A stretch of DNA of 64,000 bases from Methylotenera sp. (GTDB lineage: Bacteria > Pseudomonadota > Gammaproteobacteria > Burkholderiales > Methylophilaceae), in assembly GCA_013141495.1 (NCBI GenBank), contig JABFQV010000002.1, positions 1-64,000 on the forward strand. Reading direction: 5' to 3'. Below, in pieces: positions 35,706 to 42,913 of this stretch. Position 1 is the stretch's first letter. Every line of letters begins with the position of its first letter. Position numbers and translations under genes: made by a program. Under the pieces are notes generated by a model that searched no databases, was not told the DNA's origin, and saw nothing but the letters and a program-made list of their open reading frames with translations.

Positions 35706-36930
35706 AATGTTTAATGGCTTCGAGCGCGCTCACTACGCCGTCTTCATGAAATCCGTTGCCCCAATACGCGCCGGCAAAGCCGGTACGGTTAATGCCACTG
35801 ATCTCTGCATGCCTGGCTTGGGCTGCGGCACCTGCCAGCGTGTAAACCGGATGCATGTAATCTATGCGTTTAATCACCTTGGCAGGATCAATGCCGCCGG
35901 TATGGTTAAGTGTTACTAGCAATGGCTCATGTGACTGCAACCCTTGCAAGATGTTCATGTTGTAAGTAACGGCAACACGTTCTGACGCGGGGTTGGTGAC
36001 ATGATAATTCCATGCGGCCCATGCCAGCTTTCGCTTAGGCAACAAAGCGATGTCGTGATGAAGAAATATGCTGTTGTTCTGATATGGAATAGCACCAAGA
36101 ATGTCAGCTTCGGCTGATGACTTGTCACTTAATATGTTTAGCGCCTGATTGCTGTGGCAGGCAAAAAACACATAATCAAAATGCTCTTCTTCTCTAAACT
36201 TTGGCTTTAATACCACGGCATTAGGCAGGCGGCGCACGCTCTCAATTGGGGTGTTGAGTTGTATGGATTGCTTAAATGGCCTCGTTAGCGCATCTGCATA
36301 GCTGGCGGATCCACCGCTGATAGTGCGCCACTCCGGACGGTTATTCACAGTCAGCATGCCATGATTATGAAAGAAACGCACAAAAAAGCGTGCCGGAAAG
36401 TCTAGCATCTGCTTGGCATCTGTTGACCATATTGCAGAACCCATCGGTACGATGTAGTAATCAATGAATTGCTGACTATAACCGCCAAGTTGCAGATAAT
36501 CACCTAGCTTGATCTCACTGCCGTTGCCTAATAACTCAAGAGCGCTTTTGTTAAACCGTAGAATGTCTAGAATCATACGGTGAAATGAAGGTTTGAAAAG
36601 GTTAATGCGCTGAGCGAACAGACTGTTTAGTGAGGTGCCGTTATATTCAAGCCCGCTATCTTCGCAGCGTACGCTAAAGCTCATGCTGCTGGAACGCCAG
36701 GCGACGCCTAACTCATTGAGTAATGCAATGAAATTAGGATAGGTGCGGTCATTGAATACAATAAATCCTGTATCAACCGATATATCTTGACCCTCATGCC
36801 GGATCTGGTGGGTATGGGTATGCCCGCCGATATAATTGTTGGCTTCAAATACCGTGATGTCATGTGCTTTATGTAGTTTGTAGGCAATTGTATTACCCGC
36901 AATGCCGCTACCTATGATGGCAATCTTCAA
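35677..36930 (-). CDS. FAD/NAD(P)-binding amine-oxidase-like protein
   Basis: A 417-aa flavoprotein. The N-terminus has the nucleotide-binding pattern [15 protein letters not shown], then [15 protein letters not shown], the layout of cluster-associated FAD oxidoreductases predicted to act on acyl chains. In Rhodobacter a related set modifies fatty acids to methylated and furan forms; assignment to that reaction here is inference. The stop lies about 28 bp inside the DUF1365 ORF, implying coupling. It is downstream of the desaturase gene by 23 bp. Confidence 0.88.
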   Translation of the reverse strand: MKIAIIGSGIAGNTIAYKLHKAHDITVFEANNYIGGHTHTHQIRHEGQDISVDTGFIVFNDRTYPNFIALLNELGVAWRSSSMSFSVRCEDSGLEYNGTSLNSLFAQRINLFKPSFHRMILDILRFNKSALELLGNGSEIKLGDYLQLGGYSQQFIDYYIVPMGSAIWSTDAKQMLDFPARFFVRFFHNHGMLTVNNRPEWRTISGGSASYADALTRPFKQSIQLNTPIESVRRLPNAVVLKPKFREEEHFDYVFFACHSNQALNILSDKSSAEADILGAIPYQNNSIFLHHDIALLPKRKLAWAAWNYHVTNPASERVAVTYNMNILQGLQSHEPLLVTLNHTGGIDPAKVIKRIDYMHPVYTLAGAAAQARHAEISGINRTGFAGAYWGNGFHEDGVVSALEAIKHFECYRDGNR

Positions 36931-36953
36931 TCTTGTCGTCTCTGAAATAAAGG

Positions 36954-37886
36954 TTATTGAATATGTATTTTTTTAGATTCACGGATCGCAATTGGAACCG
37001 TTCTAAGGTCCCAGATCAAGCCTAGCGCTGACAGTGCTTTTAATCCGTAATAAGTGAGGTCGATCTCCCACCAGTAAAAACCCTGGCTTGCAGATGCCGG
37101 ATAGTGATGATGGTTGTTGTGCCAGCCTTCGCCCAGTGTCAGCAATGCAATCAGGAGGTTATTCCTGCTTTGGTCTTTTGTGGCATAGCGGCGGTTACCC
37201 CAAACGTGGGCTAAAGAGTTAACGGTAAACGTAGCGTGATAGAGCACCACGGTTGAAATCACGAAACCCCAGATGAAAAGTTGCATTCCGTTAGTGCCTA
37301 AACCAGGATGCGCAACGGCAAGCCAGTCGCCAAAGATATATATACCTACACCCAGTAGAATCGGTATGACGCTATCAAAGCGATCTAACAGCCGCAACTC
37401 AACAAAAGCCGACAGCTCCTTAACTCTATGCGTTTGGGTTGAAAAATTTCTGGAGGCCAGAAACCAGCCGATATGGCTCCAAAAAAAACCATGCTGCAAT
37501 GGAGAGTGTGAATCTTTATGGTTATCCGAATACGCATGATGATGGCGATGATGAGATGCCCACCAAAGCGGGCCGCGCTGCACTGCAGTTGCCCCCATAA
37601 CCGCCAGCACTAGCTGGAATGCGCGTGATGTTCGGAAAGCTTTGTGTGAAAAGTAGCGATGATAAAACCCGGTTACAGCAAACATGCGCACACCATAAAG
37701 TGTTAAGGCAAAGGCTAATGCAAACCAGCTGAAACCCACCCACAGCACAGAAAAGCACGCAAGATGAATGAGCACGAAAGGCATTACCCGCAGCCAATCA
37801 ATGTCAGACCAGATACCTTCTGCAGCGGAAGACTCAGCATGTACCCCTTTATTATCAAACCACGAGATTATTTTCTTGAACATCAT
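36954..37886 (-). CDS. Acyl-CoA/acyl-lipid delta-9-type desaturase
   Basis: A 310-aa membrane di-iron desaturase that introduces double bonds into acyl chains. Three His boxes are complete: HRYFSH (about 76-81), HHRHHHAYSD (about 112-121) and HNNHHHYPAS (about 255). Membrane segments surround them (PFVLIHLACFSVLWVGFSWF and others). It lacks a cytochrome b5 tail. It is flanked by lipocalin upstream (6 bp) and the FAD gene downstream. The position of the double bond cannot be read from sequence. It may supply the unsaturated acyl substrate for the two methyltransferases. Confidence 0.92.
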   Translation of the reverse strand: MMFKKIISWFDNKGVHAESSAAEGIWSDIDWLRVMPFVLIHLACFSVLWVGFSWFALAFALTLYGVRMFAVTGFYHRYFSHKAFRTSRAFQLVLAVMGATAVQRGPLWWASHHRHHHAYSDNHKDSHSPLQHGFFWSHIGWFLASRNFSTQTHRVKELSAFVELRLLDRFDSVIPILLGVGIYIFGDWLAVAHPGLGTNGMQLFIWGFVISTVVLYHATFTVNSLAHVWGNRRYATKDQSRNNLLIALLTLGEGWHNNHHHYPASASQGFYWWEIDLTYYGLKALSALGLIWDLRTVPIAIRESKKIHIQ

Positions 37887-37892
37887 GCTGCT

Positions 37893-38444
37893 CTATTTGT
37901 TTTCAAGCAGGTTGTGCGGGACTTTGCGCAGTTGACTGATGTCATAGCCCATATCGGCAACTTTTTTAACCAAATCCGCATAAGCCTTATCTTCAACTTG
38001 AGGTGTTCTCGCCATAATCCATACATAATCACGGGCGTTTCTCGCGATGATGGTCTGTGTGTAATTTTCATCAAGATATGCAATCAGATATTCAGCTTTG
38101 ATTGGCCAGATAAACTGCATGCCCCAGCGCGCGTTTCCGCTCCCATCCACAATAAATCCGCGGGGCTTATAGGTCTTTATTTTTCCATCAAGACTGCCTT
38201 TGTTAAAAGTGAAAGTCGTTGCAATAGTGCCGTCATCATCCAGATGGTAACTTTCAACCGCATTGAAAGACGCGGTTTCTATCGCAGTTGGAATCGCTGC
38301 AATCACATACCATGCACCCATGAACTTAGGGATGTCCACTTGCGCCACTGTGGTTATTTGCGGTTTTTGATTGGTAGCACATGCGCCTAGTAGGCTTGCG
38401 AATATGGTCATGATGAATAGATTCTTTAAGGTTTGAGTAGTCAT
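37893..38444 (-). CDS. blc: Outer-membrane lipocalin (Blc-like lipoprotein)
   Basis: A 183-aa lipoprotein. The signal sequence ends in lipobox LLGAC and is followed by a lipocalin domain with the GxW motif in KFMGAWYVIAAIP. Later come the Blc-type stretches GSGNARWGMQFIWPIKAEYLIAYL (overall family pattern) and VWIMARTPQVEDKAY. Blc proteins bind lysophospholipids or fatty acids at the outer membrane. Its location among acyl-modifying enzymes suggests a carrier for the modified lipids. It lies 8 bp after the DUF6134-like gene. Confidence 0.92.
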   Translation of the reverse strand: MTTQTLKNLFIMTIFASLLGACATNQKPQITTVAQVDIPKFMGAWYVIAAIPTAIETASFNAVESYHLDDDGTIATTFTFNKGSLDGKIKTYKPRGFIVDGSGNARWGMQFIWPIKAEYLIAYLDENYTQTIIARNARDYVWIMARTPQVEDKAYADLVKKVADMGYDISQLRKVPHNLLENK

Positions 38445-38452
38445 TGTATAAA

Positions 38453-39082
38453 TTACCTGAGTTTATAGTTGATGGTATAGCCTTCAGGAGTAATCGACTT
38501 GAGGGCAACCCATTCGTGATTGTCAACCCGATACCACAGATCAATATTGAGTTTAGCCTTACCGGCAAGGCTGGCATTCAATTTGTAACGTAAAGCTTCA
38601 ACTTGATTACCTTTCACTTCCAGCGTTTCTTTCCCGATTTCGACGACTCTGGTGTCCAGCCACTCCGCATTTTGTGGATTGAGTAGTTTGGTTTGTTCCA
38701 GTATGTTCTGGTTCCAGTAAGCAAACGTCATTGGGCAGTTTGGCAATACTTGCTTTGCCTTGCCGTCATCTACCACAAACTGACTTTCACCCGACCGGCC
38801 ACTCACTTTAGTCATGACGTCGTTTTCTAAAGTGCTGGAATCAAGTCTTTTGAGGCAACCATCCTTCCATTGCTCGACCGCATCATGCTTGTATTGATAG
38901 GCATTGATAAACAATACCTTAACATTGAATTTAGCCTGGCTAACAAGCTCACTAGCCTCACTTAATCTGAATGTATGTTGACCTATCCTGGTTTTATCCA
39001 AATAGACATCAAAGTTCCATTCCTTTGCATAGCCAATGTTGGGGGTCACTACAGCAAGTATTAACCAAAGAGACTTTTTCAT
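38453..39082 (-). CDS. Exported DUF6134/DUF3108-like protein
   Basis: A 209-aa protein with a signal peptide (MKKSLWLILAVVTPNIGYA). The mature part is beta-rich and resembles DUF6134 from memory (WNFDVYLDKTRIGQHTFRLSE, then DIWYRV-like LNIDLWYRVDNHEWVALKS near the end). Its function is unknown; it could bind lipid in the periplasm. The start overlaps the DUF1295 stop by 4 bp (ATGA), so it is coupled to that gene. Family naming is less certain than for its neighbours. Confidence 0.75.
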   Translation of the reverse strand: MKKSLWLILAVVTPNIGYAKEWNFDVYLDKTRIGQHTFRLSEASELVSQAKFNVKVLFINAYQYKHDAVEQWKDGCLKRLDSSTLENDVMTKVSGRSGESQFVVDDGKAKQVLPNCPMTFAYWNQNILEQTKLLNPQNAEWLDTRVVEIGKETLEVKGNQVEALRYKLNASLAGKAKLNIDLWYRVDNHEWVALKSITPEGYTINYKLR

Positions 39083-39858
39083 TCTTTGATCACCTTTGGT
39101 TTACCTGGAATAAAAGCATTGGTTGACTTGATGTAATTAACGTATTCTGGACGGCGCTCCGCGATATCTTTTTCAAGCAAAGAAACGCCGCTCACCTTTA
39201 GTAGCAGGAATGTCATCAAAATTGCCGACGGCATTGCCCACCAAGCGCCGGCCGCGAGCGCAATCAGGTAGAAACCCCACCATACACAACACTCGCCGAA
39301 GTAATTAGGATGACGGCTATAACGCCAAACGCCCGTGTTCAGCACGTTGGATTTATTGGTCTGATTGCGCTTAAACATTGTTAATTGCCAATCTGCTATG
39401 GTTTCCCAGATAAAGCCGAAAATAAAAACTGTAATGCCTAGTATATCCAAGGTGTTTATTGGGTTGCTTGAACTGACAGCACCTAGAATGGGCAGTGAGA
39501 TTGCCCACGCCAGCATAGCCTGTAGCCCGAATACAATATAGATACTTTTAACGGCAAAGCCTGGTGAATTATTCCGGCGTATTTCGGCATAGCGGTGATC
39601 CTCGTGCGGCCCCCAGTTGCGCCATGTCAGGTATCCGCATAGTCGGGCCGCCCATATAACCAGCAGAATTATCACGATTAGGGATCTTGCGGTCAGCGCT
39701 ACCGTCTGGCTTATATAGGTAAACCCTGCCAGCACAAAGAACAGGCTCCACATGCTATCCACATGGGTGACATTATGACGGTACAGGCTGATAATCCAAC
39801 CTAGAAAACCAAACGCCAGCATCGCATACAGACCATTGAGATAAACGTACCAATTCAT
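39079..39858 (-). CDS. DUF1295 membrane protein (steroid 5-alpha reductase-like fold)
   Basis: A 259-aa polytopic membrane protein. It has about six hydrophobic segments and the C-terminal stretch GVWRYSRHPNYFGECCVWWGFYL, the RHPNY motif of the DUF1295/steroid reductase and ICMT-like superfamily that binds NADPH or SAM at the membrane. The product is probably a lipid-modifying reductase or methyltransferase, but its substrate is unknown. It overlaps the neighbouring genes by 4 bp on both sides. Confidence 0.9.
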   Translation of the reverse strand: MNWYVYLNGLYAMLAFGFLGWIISLYRHNVTHVDSMWSLFFVLAGFTYISQTVALTARSLIVIILLVIWAARLCGYLTWRNWGPHEDHRYAEIRRNNSPGFAVKSIYIVFGLQAMLAWAISLPILGAVSSSNPINTLDILGITVFIFGFIWETIADWQLTMFKRNQTNKSNVLNTGVWRYSRHPNYFGECCVWWGFYLIALAAGAWWAMPSAILMTFLLLKVSGVSLLEKDIAERRPEYVNYIKSTNAFIPGKPKVIKE

Positions 39859-40376
39859 CTGGCACGCTCGGTTTTAAGCTCATTCAGCCGTTTGGCAAGA
39901 TGTAAAAGTAGCGGTGTAATTACCGCCCAGCCAACGGCGAGCGCGATATAAGAAGTATTTCCATACAATGACACTGCACCAATTTTCTCGGCACCCAGAT
40001 AGGCCAGTGGACCACCTGCAGCGCCAAACAGCACAGAGGTTATATATCGCTGCTGCATCCATGCTAGGCTTACATTTAATGTGGAAGCAAAACCTCCCCA
40101 CAGTGCCAGTATCCATACCGGGACAAGTGACGCGCTCCAACCGTGCTGCTGATAAGCTACCCACTCCATTGAAAGCATTGTCTGGTCGAAACTAGCGCCA
40201 ATCAACAAAGCAGCAACAATCAGCATTAGCTCAGTTGTTGCCTGTTTAGTTTTGAATAGATGCCATCCGAGCACAGCTAAGGTGACGGCAACGCCAAGCC
40301 ATGGCAGCCCTTTAGCTGCACCGGCAACGCAAGCCAGCCAAGCGATCTGAAACAGAATAAAGTTAGTTAACAGCAT
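39855..40376 (-). CDS. DUF2878 membrane protein
   Basis: A 173-aa hydrophobic protein with about five membrane helices. The ORF-track start at 40454 lies inside the upstream methyltransferase; ATG 40376 (MLLTNFILFQIAWLACVAGA) fits the family and starts 4 bp after that gene's stop. DUF2878 genes recur beside Cfa-type, DUF1295 and FAD genes in other proteobacteria. No biochemical role is known. It overlaps the DUF1295 start by 4 bp. Confidence 0.85.
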   Translation of the reverse strand: MLLTNFILFQIAWLACVAGAAKGLPWLGVAVTLAVLGWHLFKTKQATTELMLIVAALLIGASFDQTMLSMEWVAYQQHGWSASLVPVWILALWGGFASTLNVSLAWMQQRYITSVLFGAAGGPLAYLGAEKIGAVSLYGNTSYIALAVGWAVITPLLLHLAKRLNELKTERAR

Positions 40377-40380
40377 GGGT

Positions 40381-41442
40381 CTATAGCCTGCGCTCGAACT
40401 GGTAGTGGGTAACCCACCACTCCTGCCCTTGCTTATAACCAAACAGCTCGGCACACGCCATGTAGAATATACGCCAGCGGTTACGCCACTTCTCTACGCT
40501 CTCAAGACCATAGGTTTTCTCAAGAATCATATCGATTTCATCGTGATGATTGTCCATATTTTCGAGCCAGGCATTGGCGGTTTTTTCATAGTGGGTGCCA
40601 TCCCAGCGCCAGCGTTTTAAAAGTTTAAGGTCAAGCTGAAAATGCAACGGCAGATCGTCGCTTGGCATCATGCCGCCGGAAAAAAAGTATTGGCTCATCC
40701 AGTCATCGTCACCCTGAACCTCAAAGAGGTAGGGTGTGTTGCGATGCACAAAAATATGCATCATGAACTTACCGCCAGGCACTAACCAATCATGAATTCT
40801 CTTATATAAAATTCTGTAATTACGCATATGCTCAAACATCTCTACCGATACCACGCGGTCAAACTGATCGTCGATATCGTAATCTGCAGGATTGAATTTA
40901 TTCATGTCGCAAGTAATCACGCGTACATTTGTTAAACCGCGCGTTCTCGCAGTTGCCATGATATGCTCACGCTGTGAGTTCGAGTTTGAAACGGCGATAA
41001 TGTTGCTATTCTGGTAGCGTTCCGCCATCCACAGTGTGAGCGAACCCCAGCCGCAACCAAGTTCAAGCACATTCTGTCCATTATGGAGGTCGGCATGCTC
41101 ACAAGTCAGCGCAAGCGCATTGGCTTCAGCCTCGTTTAGCGTCTTGGTTTCTGGAAGCCAGAAACAGCTACTGTATTTCCTGTGCACCCCAAGACATAGC
41201 TCAAAAAATCTTGTTGGCAACTCATAATGCTGTTCATTTGCAAGCTCCGGTACCAGTGCAATAGGTGCGCTATTCATTGCTGAGACGAACTCGCTTAGGT
41301 CTTCAATACCTTTTTCACAATCATCCGCATAAATTTCTTTAAGACGTTTTTCAGATAGATTGCTTATTCCTTGCCGGATAAGTACATCAGGAATTAAACC
41401 TTTTTCTGCCAACTGAATGGCTAGGCTGGTGAGTTGCATCAT
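40381..41442 (-). CDS. SAM-dependent methyltransferase, Cfa superfamily (second, divergent copy)
   Basis: A 353-aa methyltransferase. The SAM motif is VLELGCGWGSLTLWMAERY, followed by CDMNKF, VVSVEMFEHMRNY and a C-terminal WRNRWRIFYMACAELFGY. It lacks the N-terminal Cfa domain and resembles the coclaurine N-methyltransferase-like branch of the Cfa superfamily. In comparable clusters such enzymes methylate the double bond of a membrane acyl chain. It is the first gene of the nine-gene leftward cluster, with AAAGGA upstream of the start; its promoter should lie in the 41443-42019 gap. Confidence 0.88.
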   Translation of the reverse strand: MMQLTSLAIQLAEKGLIPDVLIRQGISNLSEKRLKEIYADDCEKGIEDLSEFVSAMNSAPIALVPELANEQHYELPTRFFELCLGVHRKYSSCFWLPETKTLNEAEANALALTCEHADLHNGQNVLELGCGWGSLTLWMAERYQNSNIIAVSNSNSQREHIMATARTRGLTNVRVITCDMNKFNPADYDIDDQFDRVVSVEMFEHMRNYRILYKRIHDWLVPGGKFMMHIFVHRNTPYLFEVQGDDDWMSQYFFSGGMMPSDDLPLHFQLDLKLLKRWRWDGTHYEKTANAWLENMDNHHDEIDMILEKTYGLESVEKWRNRWRIFYMACAELFGYKQGQEWWVTHYQFERRL

Positions 41443-42019
41443 TATCCTTTTTATCTTTATTACATGAGTGCCCTTGCTAATGATTCAATATATTTGAGTT
41501 AGTTTCTTTTTTTATTAACTATTCAGTAAAAAGCGTTATGCAAGCTGGAATTTAGACAACAAGCGTTGACACCATGGGGTAGATGCACATGGCAAAGCGG
41601 TACTTTGTAAGCGACTAAGCTGTAGCGAGATGGAGAAACTCTTTGCAAACCTAGCACTATGTTTGATTGGTATGGAGGGTTGCTGCAGTGCGCATAACTG
41701 GGTAGTGTTCCGTTTTTACAGACACATCAATAAAAGCTGTAATTTTTACCAATTAAGTGATGGAGAAATATCTGACCCATCACAAGTGAAATGTGATGGT
41801 ATCGCACCTTCATGCACAAATGATTGATCTGAAGCGGCAGTTACGGTACATGTAAAAGTAGTAAACCGATATTAACTGCAAGTGATCCGAGTTAGATCTA
41901 AGAGCAGACCAACCCCTAAAACAAGTAAGATAGGCTAAAACAAATGATGAGAATTCAGTTGGCGCGCTATAGAAAGATTACTTTTTATTTTTTTCATGAT
42001 AATAACTTTTTTGATGTTG
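41443..42019. other. Long intergenic region without a credible gene
   Basis: This is the upstream region of the leftward lipid cluster. The 65-aa ORF in the track (41630-41827) has no ribosome-binding site or recognisable sequence and is probably chance. I see no tRNA, no clear repeat and no sigma factor gene. No convincing ECF-type promoter was found before 41442. Confidence 0.5.
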
Positions 42020-42209
42020 TATAATTGCACCGTGTAAATATTTGTGAATATATTTTCATATTTATTTGCGTCGAGAAAAGCAGTAAGCATATCTTATATA
42101 ATTGGCAAGGTTTTGATTTTATAAGATAAATTTAATTTATTAAATCACACTTCTTTTTTTTGCCACGAATTTTATGCCGTTTTTACAGAAGCGGCATTTG
42201 TTTTTTTAG
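42020..42209 (+). promoter_or_regulatory. Structured leader or small RNA ending in a terminator-like hairpin before the cupin pair
   Basis: TATAAT at 42020-42025 is a good -10 box, though the -35 is poor. Downstream come two AT-rich hairpins: ATCTTATA/TATAAGAT (42091-42098 with 42120-42127) and ATTTAAT/ATTAAAT (42130-42145). Then ATGCCG (42174-42179) pairs with CGGCAT (42192-42197), followed by TTGTTTTTTT, an intrinsic-terminator layout. The terminator ends about 20 nt before the cupin start codon, so a transcript would stop before the ribosome-binding site unless it reads through. An attenuator, riboswitch-like leader or independent small RNA would all fit. No known family was recognised. 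Confidence 0.55.
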
Positions 42210-42230
42210 CCAATATTTTAAGGATTAAAC

Positions 42231-42509
42231 ATGAGCCAAATCATCATAGACCATAACCCATCTGAAGAAAAACTTAAGGAACTAGGCGTTTCTAGCTGGT
42301 CAATCTGGGATTGCGCACCTTCTAAATTTCCACTTAACTTTGACTCAGCAACAGAAAGCGCATACTTGCTTGAAGGCGAAATTCGTGTAACACCACAGGG
42401 TGGCGAAACAGTAGTGGTTAAAGCAGGTGACTTTGTAGTGTTCCCTAAAGGTTTAAAATCAAACTGGGAAGTAACCAAGCAATTGAAAAAACATTACAAA
42501 CACTCATAA
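42231..42509 (+). CDS. Small cupin protein (first of tandem pair)
   Basis: A 92-aa single-domain cupin with AAGGA upstream. The core YLLEGEIRVTPQGGETVVVKAGDFVVFPKGLKSNWEV matches the Cupin_3/DUF861-type barrel, in which the glycine and PxG turns are kept. Metal-binding His residues are largely absent, so it may bind a small molecule rather than act as a metalloenzyme. It shares about half its residues with the next gene. Function unknown. It follows a structured leader and is closed by its own terminator. Confidence 0.85.
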   Translation: MSQIIIDHNPSEEKLKELGVSSWSIWDCAPSKFPLNFDSATESAYLLEGEIRVTPQGGETVVVKAGDFVVFPKGLKSNWEVTKQLKKHYKHS

Positions 42510-42537
42510 TTGCAATTTAGTTAGAGTGGAATACAAT

Positions 42538-42566
42538 AAGCCTTGATGATTCAAGGCTTTTTTATT
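42538..42566 (+). terminator. Intrinsic terminator between the two cupin genes
   Basis: A perfect 9-bp stem AAGCCTTGA/TCAAGGCTT with a TGAT loop, followed by TTTTTATT. Confidence 0.9.
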
Positions 42567-42601
42567 GCCTTGATTTTTTGCAGTTAATTTAGGAGAACAA
42601 C

Positions 42602-42874
42602 ATGACTAAAATTATTGTAGAAAAGCCCACTGCAGAAAAATTAGCCTCACTGGGCGTAACCCGTTGGCCAATCTGGTCTAAAGAGGTGTCGCAATTTCCA
42701 TGGAGTTTTGGTCCGCAGGAGATTGCCTATATTCTTGAGGGTGAGGTGACGGTAACCCCTAATGGCGGTGAACCGGTGAGCTTTATCGCGGGTGATTTAG
42801 TGACTTTTCCGGCGGGAATGTCATGCACTTGGCATGTAAAAAAAGCGTTACGTAAGCATTATCAGCTAGGTTAG
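42602..42874 (+). CDS. Small cupin protein (second of tandem pair)
   Basis: A 90-aa paralogue of the preceding cupin. The N-terminus (TKIIVEKPTAEKLASLGVTRWPIW) and core (AYILEGEVTVTPNGGEPVSFIAGDLVTFPAGMSCTWHV) align along the whole length with the first copy, including the C-terminal KKALRKHYQ versus KQLKKHYK. The Shine-Dalgarno sequence is TAGGAG. A terminator precedes it, so it is expressed either by readthrough or from its own promoter in the short gap. It converges with glnD. Confidence 0.85.
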   Translation: MTKIIVEKPTAEKLASLGVTRWPIWSKEVSQFPWSFGPQEIAYILEGEVTVTPNGGEPVSFIAGDLVTFPAGMSCTWHVKKALRKHYQLG

Positions 42875-42913
42875 TTTTTTAATGAGCCAGACGCAGCTTT
42901 AAAGTGCCTCTAG

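Noticed and set aside
12273-41600. Shared 12-mer ATGGCAAAGCGG at 12273 and 41589
   Set aside because: Only a dozen bases match cleanly and the flanks diverge; not enough to call a repeat family.
41630-41827. 65-aa ORF in the long gap before the cupins
   Set aside because: No ribosome-binding site, no recognisable sequence and no conserved context; likely chance.
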